DNA from: an uncultured Mucilaginibacter sp.
Lineage (GTDB): Bacteria; Bacteroidota; Bacteroidia; Sphingobacteriales; Sphingobacteriaceae
Assembly: GCF_903913935.1 (NCBI RefSeq)
Contig: NZ_CAIWNH010000402.1
Coordinates: 1-32,397, forward strand
DNA length: 32,397 bases
Reading direction: 5' to 3'
Both the position numbers and the translations under genes were made by a program. Below are positions 9,253 to 17,216 of the stretch, one piece after another (within the stretch, counting starts at the first letter, position 1; every line of letters starts with the position of its first letter). The notes beneath the pieces are model-generated. The model saw only the letters and a program-made list of their open reading frames with translations, was not told the DNA's origin and ran no database searches.

Positions 9253-9296
9253 AAAAAATGTATTATTTTAGGCAGACCTTTTTTAATTAACTGATA

Positions 9297-10532
9297 TTGG
9301 ATATTGACGAAATTTCAGCCGAGGACGAACTCATTCGCTTGTTGCTTAAAAGGCAAACAGAGTTAAACGCGTTACTTGAAGTTACCCAGGCTATTAACAA
9401 AGATACCCGTACACCGGTGCTGATACAGATGCTGCAGGTTATATTAAAAAGTTACCTGCAGGTGGGCAAACTGCGTTTTTTAATTGAGCGGGACGGCAAC
9501 TTTGTTTTGCTTTCAAAATACGGCGGAGACATTGAGCCTGTCGGCTCGCTGCATGTTGCCTGCCAAAAACTAAGCAAAGTAAAATGGCCGGAACCACTTG
9601 CAAACCATGAAGACGGCCTGCTTCGTACCTACGATTATTTTATTCCAATTTATCATAAAAAGAAGGCACTAGCCTATGCGCTGATCGGTGATTTTAACAC
9701 CTCAAGCGAGTTGCTGAACAATGACCTTAACTTTATTCAAACCGTGATCAACGTAATAGTTGTTGCGCTTGAAAACAAAAAGTTGTTTAAGGAAAGGCTT
9801 GAATCCGAACGTTTTCACCGGGAAATGGAATTGGCAGCCGAAGTGCAGAACATGCTGATCCCTCTGAAAACCTATAAAGACAGCAGTGTTGAGGTAAGTG
9901 CAAGATATATCCCCCACCAAAATATCGGGGGTGATTATTTTGATTTTATCCGGCTGAATAAACATGAATTTTTATGGTGTATTGCTGATGTTTCGGGAAA
10001 GGGAATATCTGCCGCCTTGCTGATGGCAAATTTCCAGGCAAGTTTGCGGGCCTGGTCGGCAGTGGAAGACGACCTGACAAACGTTGTTGACCGGCTGAAT
10101 AAGATTGTGATCAATAACACCAAAGGCGAACGTTTTATCACACTGTTCCTGGCCAAATACAACGAAAAAACCCGGAAACTCAATTATATCAATGCCGGGC
10201 ACAACGCTACCATATTATTGTCGCAGGGCGAAGCCATTACCCTGAAACTGGGCACCACGATGATAGGTGTATTTGATGAACTGCCGTTTATTAACCAGGG
10301 CGAAATTGATATTGAACCCGGCACCCTGATTGTAAATTATACTGATGGTTTGCTGGATCATGAATACTCCGCCGACAAAACCTGGGGCGAAGAAAGCCTC
10401 ATTGATTTTGTCAATACCCATGGTAAATCAGACCCCGACACCCTGAACGAAATGCTGATGGACCATATCAAGAAAGTGATCAAAGGCAAGCCTATAGATG
10501 ATGTTACTTTGTTGACGCTGAGGATATTTTAG
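9297..10532 (+). CDS. GAF-like sensor with SpoIIE-type PP2C phosphatase (RsbU-like)
   Basis: A 411-residue cytoplasmic protein with an N-terminal GAF-like sensory region (about 20-165), a short helical linker (AAEVQNMLIP, the usual lead-in) and a C-terminal PP2C-type Ser/Thr phosphatase. Metal-binding motifs are intact: GGDYFDF (about 211), ADVSGKG (about 230), AGHN, YTDGLLDHE (about 348) and DDVTLL near the end. Such proteins dephosphorylate anti-sigma-factor antagonists in partner-switching; no such partner is adjacent here. The start is TTG at 9297, with an in-frame stop 7 bases upstream of it and CTG at 9291 as the only alternative. It lies 44 bases after the permease and may be cotranscribed. 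Confidence 0.88.
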   Translation: MDIDEISAEDELIRLLLKRQTELNALLEVTQAINKDTRTPVLIQMLQVILKSYLQVGKLRFLIERDGNFVLLSKYGGDIEPVGSLHVACQKLSKVKWPEPLANHEDGLLRTYDYFIPIYHKKKALAYALIGDFNTSSELLNNDLNFIQTVINVIVVALENKKLFKERLESERFHREMELAAEVQNMLIPLKTYKDSSVEVSARYIPHQNIGGDYFDFIRLNKHEFLWCIADVSGKGISAALLMANFQASLRAWSAVEDDLTNVVDRLNKIVINNTKGERFITLFLAKYNEKTRKLNYINAGHNATILLSQGEAITLKLGTTMIGVFDELPFINQGEIDIEPGTLIVNYTDGLLDHEYSADKTWGEESLIDFVNTHGKSDPDTLNEMLMDHIKKVIKGKPIDDVTLLTLRIF

Positions 10533-10540
10533 GAGAATGT

Positions 10541-10590
10541 GTTGGAAGGTTATAATGTTGGAAAGTTGTAATTTATAAGGTTGCGATGTT
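10541..10590. repeat. Tandem GTTGGAAGGTTGTAAT-type repeat, left arm
   Basis: Two imperfect copies of a ~15-base unit (gttggaaggttataat, then gttggaaagttgtaat) and a decayed third follow the phosphatase stop. The same unit occurs in inverted orientation at 11145-11175, so the pair flanks the four-helix bundle gene. A smaller complementary piece (ataaccttc) lies at 10647-10655. Confidence 0.75.
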
Positions 10591-10684
10591 AAGATCATAA
10601 AAAAATGAAAAAGGAATAATCGACAAAGAAGTCGAATAGATTACACATAACCTTCAAACCTTTTCATAATTCCAAAAACAAAAA

Positions 10685-11077
10685 ATGAGCAAAATAGATA
10701 GATTTGAGGATTTGGAAATTTGGAAAATCGCAAACGCTATTGCGGTAGATGTTTACCTGTTATGTGATAATGAACCGCTGAAATCTGATTGGGGTATGAA
10801 AGACCAGATCAGGAGGGCCGCGTGCTCAATGTCAGATAATATTGCTGAAGGCTTTGAATACAACAATAATCCGGATTTTATAAGGTTTTTAAATTATGCC
10901 AAAGGATCATCCGGGGAATTTAGGAACAAACTTGTTATTTTAAATAGATCGGGTAAAATGGAAGAAACGCTGTTTACTGATCTTTATTTAAGAAGTATTG
11001 AGTTCTCAAGCAAGACCAAAAGTTTAATAGAATATCTGAGAAAGTTTGAGGCTGACAAAAAAAGGCAAAAAGTTTAA
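10685..11077 (+). CDS. Four-helix bundle protein (23S rRNA intervening-sequence-protein family)
   Basis: A 130-residue protein with the family signature: RFEDLEIWKIA near the N-terminus, then QIRRAACSMSDNIAEGFEY (about 40-58) and FLNYAKGSSGEFR. The family (PF05635/TIGR02436) was named from proteins encoded within 23S rRNA intervening sequences but is widespread as stand-alone genes in Bacteroidota; its biochemical role is unclear. It sits between the phosphatase and rnhB and is flanked by inverted copies of one intergenic repeat. This suggests it arrived or moves as a unit. Codon use is more A/T-rich than that of its neighbours. Confidence 0.9.
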   Translation: MSKIDRFEDLEIWKIANAIAVDVYLLCDNEPLKSDWGMKDQIRRAACSMSDNIAEGFEYNNNPDFIRFLNYAKGSSGEFRNKLVILNRSGKMEETLFTDLYLRSIEFSSKTKSLIEYLRKFEADKKRQKV

Positions 11078-11144
11078 GTGTGGTTTGAAATGTCAAAAAG
11101 AAATTTAAAAAGTGAAAGCCGTATAACGAAAGGTAAAAATCACA

Positions 11145-11175
11145 TTCCAACGTTACAACCTTCCAACATTGCAAC
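11145..11175. repeat. GTTGGAAGGTTGTAAT-type repeat, right arm (inverted)
   Basis: ttccaacgttacaacctt followed by ccaacattgcaac is the reverse complement of the unit at 10541-10590. On the best stretch, 16 of 17 bases match 10555-10571. The repeat ends only 7 bases before the rnhB ATG, and an open frame through it makes rnhB look 35 codons longer than it is. Confidence 0.75.
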
Positions 11176-11182
11176 AAAGAGC

Positions 11183-11785
11183 ATGTTACTAAGCAGATAT
11201 CAGTTTGAATTGTTGGAGGCCGGGTGTGATGAAGCAGGACGAGGCTGTTTGGCTGGTCCCGTATTCGCCGCGGCAGTAATATTACCCGACGATTTTGAGC
11301 ATGAATTACTTAACGACTCCAAACAATTAAACGAGCAGACCAGGTACCAACTGCGTGTCGAAATCGAACAAAAAGCCATTGCCTGGGCCGTTGCCCCGGT
11401 TGATAATGTGGAGATCGATGCCATAAATATCCTTAACGCCTCTTTCCTGGCTATGCACCGGGCAATTGACCAGCTTAAACTTGCACCGCAATTTTTGATA
11501 ATCGACGGGAATAGGTTTAATAAATATAAATCTACGCCCCATCAATGTATCGTTGAAGGAGACGCTAAATACCTGAGTATCGCGGCAGCGTCTATTTTAG
11601 CTAAAACCTACCGTGATGATTATATGAAACAGATTGCTGCACAGTACCCGGAATACGACTGGCATAAAAACAAGGGTTACCCAACGGTAAAACACCGCGA
11701 AACAGTTTTGGCTCTCGGTTGCACACCCTACCACCGGCGTACGTTCAGGGTTAGCGATCCACAGCTCGATCTTTTTAACAAATAG
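11183..11785 (+). CDS. rnhB: Ribonuclease HII
   Basis: A 200-residue enzyme that removes RNA from RNA-DNA hybrids and misincorporated ribonucleotides. The catalytic D16-E17 occur in [13 protein letters not shown]. The third acid lies in FLIIDGNRF and the fourth in [17 protein letters not shown], followed by [14 protein letters not shown], which is typical. An in-frame GTG at 11078 would add 35 residues, but those are translated from the intergenic repeat, so ATG at 11183 is chosen; it gives the usual family length. It lies downstream of the four-helix bundle gene, which may separate it from its original promoter. Confidence 0.95.
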   Translation: MLLSRYQFELLEAGCDEAGRGCLAGPVFAAAVILPDDFEHELLNDSKQLNEQTRYQLRVEIEQKAIAWAVAPVDNVEIDAINILNASFLAMHRAIDQLKLAPQFLIIDGNRFNKYKSTPHQCIVEGDAKYLSIAAASILAKTYRDDYMKQIAAQYPEYDWHKNKGYPTVKHRETVLALGCTPYHRRTFRVSDPQLDLFNK

Positions 11786-11787
11786 TG

Positions 11788-11957
11788 GGGGAAAGAGTCA
11801 AGAATCAAGAACCAAGAGCCAGGAAAGTCTGAGAATCGGAATGAATTTATTAAAAGCAAACCAGCTGAGATAGTTTCTATCGAAACAGTTCTATTATACG
11901 CCAAATTATTTTTAAATCTTGATTCCTGGCTCCTGGTTCTTGACTCTTACATCCCCC
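11788..11957. repeat. Long hairpin of GAGTCAAGAACC-type repeats after rnhB
   Basis: The left arm (11788-11826, gggggaaagagtcaagaa, later gagccaggaa) is largely complementary to the right arm (11921-11957, ttcctggctcctggttct then tgactcttac and ccccc). The left arm has a 7-base tandem duplication (tcaagaa). Between them lie about 90 AT-rich bases. It fills most of the gap between rnhB and the glycosyltransferase and could act as a terminator. The rest of the gap (11958-12067) is featureless. Confidence 0.7.
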
Positions 11958-12067
11958 TCTTACCAACAAGTGTTAAAAGTAAACAGTTTCTTTGCTTTTT
12001 TAATGTAATTAATTTGCACAAAACGGGGCGATAGGTGTTGTTAAAGCGGGTAATTGCCTCAAATTAT

Positions 12068-12075
12068 TATTTTTG
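12068..12075 (+). promoter_or_regulatory. Bacteroidota -7 promoter box before the glycosyltransferase
   Basis: TATTTTTG matches TAnnTTTG and ends 18 bases before the TTG start at 12094, implying a very short leader. A TTG lies upstream at 12038-12040, somewhat too far for an ideal -33 element. Confidence 0.4.
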
Positions 12076-12093
12076 CTCAAAACCTGACAGGCA

Positions 12094-13293
12094 TTGAAGA
12101 TACTTTTTTTAACCCATCGCGTACCTTTTCCGCAAAACGGCGGTTACCCCATTGTGGTTTGCAATACCATCAGGGGCCTGGTTAACCTTGGGCATGAAGT
12201 TTCGCTGGTAGCGCTTAACGCGAAAAAGAACCACCATCAGCATAACGACGATGATAAGGACCTGTTATCCAGAATAAAATACAGGGCTTTTGATATCGAT
12301 ATTAACGTATCAGTATTTGATGTGGCGGTAAATTTGTTCAGCAAAACGTCGTTTAATATCGACAGGTATTATGATGTTGGATTTGAAAGGTTATTAATAG
12401 CCGAGCTTAAAAAAACCAATTACGATATTATACAGTTTGAAGGCTTGCTGGTTTCGCTTTATATGACGGCGGTCCGCAAAAACTCAAAAGCAAAATTAAT
12501 TTACCGTTTGCACAATGTTGAAAGCCAGATCTGGCACCGGCTTGCGCAACAAAAGAGCGATCCCTTTAAAAAATCGTACCTGAAAATGCATGCCAAGCGG
12601 ATAAAAAATTACGAGCTGCAGCAATTAAATAATTTTGACGCTATAGCGGTGTTTACCGCCCAGGATAAAAGTACTTTGCTTGAATATGGTACAAAGATCC
12701 CGATACAAATATTGCATTTGGGGATAAATCTTGATCATTACAAACCTGATTTTAGTAAAACGGAATTTCCGAGCCTGTTCTTTTTAGGATCGCTGGACTG
12801 GCTGCCCAACCGCGAAGGGATAGAGTGGTTCCTGGAAAACTTTAAGCAGGAACTTACCGAAGGCGATTTGCGCGTAAAGTTTTATGTGGCGGGCAACGAT
12901 ATCCCGGAGCGTTTTGATGATTTCGAAGTGATGGGTAAAATATTTATACAGGGCGAGGTAGATGATGCGCTCGAATTTGTAAACAGCAAGTCGATAATGA
13001 TTGTACCCTTACTATCAGGCGGTGGTATGCGGGTAAAAATAGTAGAAGGGATGGCGATGCAAAAATGCATTATCTCCACATCATTGGGGGCCGAGGGGAT
13101 CAACTTCAAGAATGGTGAAGATATATTGATCGCCAACGACCAGGATGAGTTTTATGAAGCTATAAAACGCTGTATCGCTGATGAAGAATACTGCAAAAGT
13201 GTAGGATTGAATGCCCGCAAGCTGATTGAAGCAGAACACGATGTGAACAAGGTTACCCAAAAACTTATTGAGTTTTATCAGAAAATGATTTGA
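12094..13293 (+). CDS. GT4-family glycosyltransferase
   Basis: A 399-residue glycosyltransferase of the GT-B fold. The N-terminal acceptor half begins MKILFLTHRVPFPQNGGYPI with the glycine-rich loop near residue 16, and IYRLHNVESQIW lies at about 135. The C-terminal nucleotide-sugar half includes FFLGSLDWLPNREGIEWF and the donor-binding PLLSGGGMRVKIVEGMAM with its Glu. It probably adds a sugar to a cell-surface glycan or lipid; donor and acceptor cannot be told. It starts with TTG at 12094; the next in-frame ATG would remove the conserved N-terminal strand. It is not within a polysaccharide cluster here. Confidence 0.88.
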   Translation: MKILFLTHRVPFPQNGGYPIVVCNTIRGLVNLGHEVSLVALNAKKNHHQHNDDDKDLLSRIKYRAFDIDINVSVFDVAVNLFSKTSFNIDRYYDVGFERLLIAELKKTNYDIIQFEGLLVSLYMTAVRKNSKAKLIYRLHNVESQIWHRLAQQKSDPFKKSYLKMHAKRIKNYELQQLNNFDAIAVFTAQDKSTLLEYGTKIPIQILHLGINLDHYKPDFSKTEFPSLFFLGSLDWLPNREGIEWFLENFKQELTEGDLRVKFYVAGNDIPERFDDFEVMGKIFIQGEVDDALEFVNSKSIMIVPLLSGGGMRVKIVEGMAMQKCIISTSLGAEGINFKNGEDILIANDQDEFYEAIKRCIADEEYCKSVGLNARKLIEAEHDVNKVTQKLIEFYQKMI

Positions 13294-13374
13294 ACATTTT
13301 GAGGTTTTGAATCGAACTTTCCGGATAAATCAAAAACTCAAAAATTAAAAATCCTTCAAATCGATAAATCGTGC

Positions 13375-13382
13375 TAATTTTG
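13375..13382 (+). promoter_or_regulatory. Bacteroidota -7 promoter box before gcvT
   Basis: TAATTTTG matches TAnnTTTG and ends 17 bases before the gcvT ATG. A matching -33 element is not obvious. Confidence 0.4.
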
Positions 13383-13399
13383 CGGCCTAATATTTTGCA

Positions 13400-14479
13400 A
13401 TGAAGAATACCGCGTTAACTGACATCCACATAAAAGCAGGCGCTAAAATGGTGCCCTTTGCAGGTTATAATATGCCCGTGCAATATGCAGGCATTAACGT
13501 TGAACATGAAACCGTCCGCAAGGGCGTGGGTGTGTTTGATGTGAGCCATATGGGCGAATTTATTTTAAAGGGTGATCATGCGCTTGATCTGATCCAGCAG
13601 GTGACCAGTAACGATGCAGCTAAATTATACGATGGTAAAGTACAATACTCCTGCCTGCCTAATAATGACGGCGGCATAGTTGATGACCTTTTGGTGTATC
13701 GAATCGACCCGAAAACTTATATGCTGGTGGTTAACGCCTCGAACATTGATAAGGATTGGGACTGGATCAGCAGCTTTAATACTTACGGCGTAGATATGAA
13801 AAATATCTCTGACCGCACCTCGCTGCTGGCCATACAGGGCCCTAAAGCTGCCGAAGCTTTGCAAAGCCTTACCAATATTGACCTGGCGTCAATGGAATAT
13901 TATACCTTTAAAAAGGGCACGTTTGCCGGGGTTGATAATGTGCTGGTATCGGCAACAGGTTATACCGGGGCAGGTGGCTTCGAGATTTATTTTGATAACC
14001 AATATGCGGAAGCCATATGGGACGCCATTTTTAAAGCAGGAGAACCATTCGGCATCAAACCTATTGGCCTGGGGGCAAGGGATACACTACGCCTTGAAAT
14101 GGGCTTTTGCCTGTATGGTAATGATATTGACGATACCACTTCGCCATTAGAAGCCGGTTTAGGCTGGATTACCAAATTTACCAAGGAATTTACCAACTCC
14201 GCGGCATTGCAAAAGCAAAAGGAAGAGGGCGTAAAACGAAAACTGGTAGGTTTTGAAATGATAGACCGCGGCATTGCCCGCCATGATTACCCGATTGTTG
14301 ATGCTGAAGGGAACGTTATTGGAAAAGTAACCTCAGGCACCCAATCTCCCAGCCTGCAAAAAGCGATCGGCATGGGTTATGTAAAAACTGAATTTGCGAA
14401 AGAAGGAACAGAGATCTTTATCAGCATCAGAGATAATAAAATAAAAGCCAGGGTGGTAAAACCGCCGTTCAACAAATAG
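13400..14479 (+). CDS. gcvT: Glycine cleavage system aminomethyltransferase (T protein)
   Basis: A 359-residue folate-dependent enzyme that takes the aminomethyl group from the lipoylated H protein, releasing ammonia and forming methylene-tetrahydrofolate. Family marks: [13 protein letters not shown] near the N-terminus, [12 protein letters not shown] (about 43-54), [22 protein letters not shown] and [18 protein letters not shown] (about 225-242), then [10 protein letters not shown] and IGMGYV. The length is normal. H, P and L proteins are not adjacent, so the glycine cleavage genes are dispersed. Its stop codon overlaps the first base of the octamer repeat that separates it from the ComB-like gene. 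Confidence 0.97.
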   Translation: MKNTALTDIHIKAGAKMVPFAGYNMPVQYAGINVEHETVRKGVGVFDVSHMGEFILKGDHALDLIQQVTSNDAAKLYDGKVQYSCLPNNDGGIVDDLLVYRIDPKTYMLVVNASNIDKDWDWISSFNTYGVDMKNISDRTSLLAIQGPKAAEALQSLTNIDLASMEYYTFKKGTFAGVDNVLVSATGYTGAGGFEIYFDNQYAEAIWDAIFKAGEPFGIKPIGLGARDTLRLEMGFCLYGNDIDDTTSPLEAGLGWITKFTKEFTNSAALQKQKEEGVKRKLVGFEMIDRGIARHDYPIVDAEGNVIGKVTSGTQSPSLQKAIGMGYVKTEFAKEGTEIFISIRDNKIKARVVKPPFNK

Positions 14480-14569
14480 GTCATTAGGTCATTGGGTCAT
14501 TAAGTCATTGAATAGTTTGATAGTTGATCCGGCGACCTAATGACTCAATGACCTAATGACTCAATGACC
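14479..14569. repeat. Octanucleotide repeats forming a hairpin across the gcvT-comB junction
   Basis: The left arm (14479-14509) is four 8-base units: tcattagg, tcattggg, tcattaag, tcattgaa. The right arm (14534-14569) is four and a half units of alternating gacctaat and gactcaat. The arms are complementary over about 30 bp around a 24-base loop. The left arm touches the gcvT stop codon, and the right arm contains the ATG of the next gene (14564-14566). It could terminate transcription or hide the start codon in an RNA stem. Confidence 0.85.
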
Positions 14570-15283
14570 AAGCTAAACGTCTGCCTTTCCCCGGCCCTGA
14601 TCCCCCTGTATAATGTTGAGGATTATATCGTAGTGATCGTCGATATTTTCAGAGCTACCTCATCCATCTGTTATGGTATTGAAAATGGCGCCGAAGCGAT
14701 CATCCCGGTATCCTTGGTGGAAGAATGTGCCGCCTACCGTGAAAAGGGGCTCGACTATTTACTGGCCGCCGAACGTGATGGCAAAGTAGTTGAAGGTTTT
14801 GATTTTGGCAATTCACCATTCTCCTACACAAAAGAAAAAGTGGCCGGCAAAATGGTTGTGTTAACTACTACCAACGGTACGCATGCTTTGCATCTTAGCC
14901 GCGCTGCCAAAAAAATCGTGATCGGCTCATTTTTAAACCTGACATCGCTTTGCGACTGGCTGAAACTGCAAAACGAAAACGTTTTGCTGGTATGCGCCGG
15001 ATGGAAAAATAATTTCAATCTGGAAGATACCCTGTTTGCCGGCGCTGCTGTGGAGCAATTAAAAACAGGCGATTTTAAACCGGATGATGCCGCCATTGCC
15101 GCTAATGACCTTTACCAGTTGGGCAAACATGACCTGAACGAATACCTCAAAAAAACATCGCACAGCGAGCGCCTTAAAAAATTAGGCATTGAAAAAGATA
15201 TTGAATTTTGTTTGCAGGTTGATTTGATCACGGCGATACCGGTTTTGGATGGCGAAAGGTTAATTAAGTTGCAGCGGCAGTAA
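14564..15283 (+). CDS. ComB-like 2-phosphosulfolactate phosphatase family protein
   Basis: A 239-residue protein of the ComB family. In methanogens ComB hydrolyses 2-phosphosulfolactate during coenzyme M synthesis. Family segments visible: VVIVDIFRATSSICYGIENG (about 22-41), LLAAERDGKVVEGFDFGNSPF (about 66-86), VLTTTNGTHAL (about 103-113), VLLVCAGWKN and LEDTLFAGA. Bacteroidota do not make coenzyme M by the methanogen route, so the real substrate here is uncertain; sulfolactate-type metabolism is possible. The ATG lies inside the preceding hairpin repeat and no ribosome binding site is visible. Confidence 0.85.
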   Translation: MTKLNVCLSPALIPLYNVEDYIVVIVDIFRATSSICYGIENGAEAIIPVSLVEECAAYREKGLDYLLAAERDGKVVEGFDFGNSPFSYTKEKVAGKMVVLTTTNGTHALHLSRAAKKIVIGSFLNLTSLCDWLKLQNENVLLVCAGWKNNFNLEDTLFAGAAVEQLKTGDFKPDDAAIAANDLYQLGKHDLNEYLKKTSHSERLKKLGIEKDIEFCLQVDLITAIPVLDGERLIKLQRQ

Positions 15284-15346
15284 TTGGGGACAGTTATAAA
15301 GCCATCGTTAAACTGCCACTTTCAACTGCTACCGCCACTCATTAAA

Positions 15347-16201
15347 TCACTTAGTTACTGCTTCGGCCTTTTTCAGCGGGTGACTTTTCAACCAGCCTTT
15401 TATGACGAAGTATAGGATAACGCCAATTATCCATAATGGCCAAACTGCTAAACAGCCAAAAAAGAATGCGCCCAAATCGGCCCAGCCGCTTGAAATTGCG
15501 TTGGTGAATTTTGAACCGAAAGTCCGGTCATCATTTTTTACGATTTGTTTGGTATAAAAAGTAATATCCAATGAGCTGTATTCCACCTGTTTGGTTAAAT
15601 AATTAAGCTGTGCCTGGGTTGAATCGATGGACGTTTCAATTTCCGAAATTTTATTTTCAATTTGCAGCAGGTCAGACATTTTATTGCCCTTTTTTAACAG
15701 ATCGACATAACGGTCTTCCAGTTTCTTTTTATTGGCGAGGTGGGTGGTGATGTCGATATACTCGCTGGTGACATCCCTTGCGCGGATGTTTTTTGAATCA
15801 ACCCTTGTTGCATTTGAAGAAACATTGGTTAAAAACAGATCGAAATTTTTTTCAGGGATCCGGATCTTCAAAAGGCATTCATTCCGGGTATTAACGCTAT
15901 CATTCGATTCAACTTCTCCGGCGATATATCCGCCCAACTTTTGTACCGAATTATAAATGGACTTGCGCGTCTCGGCAATATTTTTCGTTTCAAAACTGAT
16001 TTCCCCCTCTTTTATGATCTTGCGGCTAACTGTCTCCTCAACTGGTCCCTGTGCGACAGCTTTATCCTTACTAACGTCGTAATCTTTTTCAGCCGGGGCC
16101 CTTAAGGCCATATTCATCACTTTTGCCTTTTCTTTTCCTTCGTTGTTATTGCAACCGGCAACGGCAATCATTAGTGCGGCGGCATAGATCAGCTTTTTCA
16201 T
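15347..16201 (-). CDS. DUF4349 lipoprotein
   Basis: A 284-residue predicted lipoprotein. The N-terminus MKKLIYAAALMIAVAGC carries a lipobox with lipidated Cys17. A beta-rich DUF4349 region follows (ISFETKNIAETRKSI, then GYIAGEVESND, RIPEKNFDLFL), then a coiled coil (about 150-205, LLQIENKISEIETSIDSTQA), and a C-terminal membrane segment around FFFGCLAVWPLWIIGVILYF with a basic tail. Function is unknown; the layout suggests an envelope protein anchored at both ends. ATG at 16201 is chosen because it gives the signal sequence; a longer frame upstream overlaps the mazG-like gene. It starts 4 bases after that gene's stop, so the two are likely cotranscribed. Confidence 0.88.
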   Translation of the reverse strand: MKKLIYAAALMIAVAGCNNNEGKEKAKVMNMALRAPAEKDYDVSKDKAVAQGPVEETVSRKIIKEGEISFETKNIAETRKSIYNSVQKLGGYIAGEVESNDSVNTRNECLLKIRIPEKNFDLFLTNVSSNATRVDSKNIRARDVTSEYIDITTHLANKKKLEDRYVDLLKKGNKMSDLLQIENKISEIETSIDSTQAQLNYLTKQVEYSSLDITFYTKQIVKNDDRTFGSKFTNAISSGWADLGAFFFGCLAVWPLWIIGVILYFVIKGWLKSHPLKKAEAVTK

Positions 16202-16205
16202 ATTT

Positions 16206-16535
16206 TTATGGTTTGAGTTTCTCGTTATTCCGATGCCGGTCAGCGTCACGGATACTTTTTTTCTCCATGTTCTTTTCCAGGGCATCGGTCAGGTCAACAC
16301 CGGTTTGGTTGGCCAGGCAGATGAGTACAAAAAGCACATCGGCCATTTCATCCGCCAGGTTAACTTCAGTATCCGATTTTTTGAATGATTGCTCGCCATA
16401 TTGCCTTGCCATTATGCGGGCCACTTCGCCAACTTCTTCCATTAAAATGGCGGTGTTGGTGAGTTCATTAAAATATCGGATACCCATCGTGTTTATCCAT
16501 TTATCTACAAGATGCTGCGCTTCTTTAATTTCCAT
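16206..16535 (-). CDS. MazG-like nucleotide pyrophosphohydrolase
   Basis: A 109-residue all-alpha NTP pyrophosphohydrolase of the MazG superfamily, single-domain type. The metal-binding motifs are present as E33-E34-x2-E37 (MEEVGE) and E63-x2-D66 (DEMADVLF). Such enzymes hydrolyse NTPs or dNTPs to monophosphates, often removing non-canonical nucleotides; the substrate here is not readable. It lies immediately upstream of the DUF4349 lipoprotein gene in the same direction, with ACGAATT-type repeats beginning about 15 bases upstream of its start. Confidence 0.9.
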   Translation of the reverse strand: MEIKEAQHLVDKWINTMGIRYFNELTNTAILMEEVGEVARIMARQYGEQSFKKSDTEVNLADEMADVLFVLICLANQTGVDLTDALEKNMEKKSIRDADRHRNNEKLKP

Positions 16536-16549
16536 AATTATATTTACAC

Positions 16550-16660
16550 TAATTTTTCGAATTGTTGCGAATTACACGAATTGAATTGATAGACACGAAT
16601 TGAATAAATAAACACTAATTACACGAATTTATTCGAATTGCACGAATTGAGAGGTTTTGG
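16550..16660. repeat. ACGAATT-type repeat cluster 1
   Basis: At least seven degenerate copies of (a/g)cgaatt, several as acacgaatt, fill the gap between the MazG-like and GxxExxY genes, all in one orientation. The stretch acactaattacacgaat (near 16611-16628) recurs at 17090-17107 and, slightly changed, near 17661. Confidence 0.75.
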
Positions 16661-16708
16661 TATTATCGATGGCAGTTTAACTAAAAAACTTGTAAAGTTG
16701 ATGACTAT

Positions 16709-17083
16709 TTAAAATAATACCCTTTGATATTCTAACGAAGGGGTTCCAAAGTTTACGACAATGCCTAATCGAAGCCCTGAGGCTTTAAGATAATTAAGAG
16801 TTCGTTTAAGATATGGTTCACCAATGTAGTTGCCGATTTTTATTTCGAGAATGATATTTTCATAAACAACAAAATCAGCAACGAAGAAGTGTTTAAGTTT
16901 ATGCCCCTTGTAGGTTATAGTGTAAGGCTTTTCTCTTATAAAAGGAATTTCTAATTTAATTAATTCAAGTTCGAGTGCGTCTTTGTAAACAGTCTCTTTA
17001 AATCCATGACCTAATACTTTATGCACTTCAAAACAAGCTCCAATAATTTTGAATGATTCGTCTTTAAATAATATATCAGCCAT
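16709..17083 (-). CDS. GxxExxY family protein (PDDEXK-like)
   Basis: A 124-residue protein with the defining motif G27-F-x-E30-x2-Y33 inside LGHGFKETVYKDAL. A nuclease-like D70 and E80-x-K82 (VADFVVYENIILEIK) recall the PDDEXK fold. The C-terminus LNYLKASGLRLGIVVNFG is typical. Family members are about 120-140 residues, often occur in many copies per genome, and have no firmly established function. It stands alone between mazG-like and dtd genes and has ACGAATT-type repeats on both sides, in step with the idea that gene and repeat travel together. Its sequence is noticeably more A/T-rich than its neighbours. Confidence 0.88.
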   Translation of the reverse strand: MADILFKDESFKIIGACFEVHKVLGHGFKETVYKDALELELIKLEIPFIREKPYTITYKGHKLKHFFVADFVVYENIILEIKIGNYIGEPYLKRTLNYLKASGLRLGIVVNFGTPSLEYQRVLF

Positions 17084-17084
17084 A

Positions 17085-17216
17085 AATAGACACTAATTAC
17101 ACGAATGTATGCGAATTAAACAAATTTAAAGACCATCAATTCGTTCAATTAGATTTAATTCGTGGAATTAGTGTCAACTCAATTCGTGAAATTCGAACTC
17201 ATTCGCGACTTTTCGT
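17085..17216. repeat. ACGAATT-type repeat cluster 2 (inverted arms)
   Basis: The first half reads in the acgaatt direction (atagacactaattacacgaa from about 17086). The second half is in the reverse direction (aattcgtggaattagtgt, then aattcgtgaaattcg, ending ttcgtgtctat), so the whole could fold into a long imperfect hairpin. It runs into the last few codons of dtd. Confidence 0.7.

Noticed and set aside
11078-11182. A 35-codon N-terminal extension of RNase HII starting from GTG
   Set aside because: The residues come from the intergenic repeat, and the family starts just before the CDEAGRG motif, so ATG 11183 was used.
16202-16285. A longer DUF4349 protein with 28 extra N-terminal residues
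   Set aside because: It would overlap the mazG-like gene and hide the lipoprotein signal sequence, which begins at the ATG at 16201.
17150-17190. tRNA-like GTTCGAATT sequences
   Set aside because: They are units of the ACGAATT repeat field; no acceptor or anticodon stem can be folded around them.
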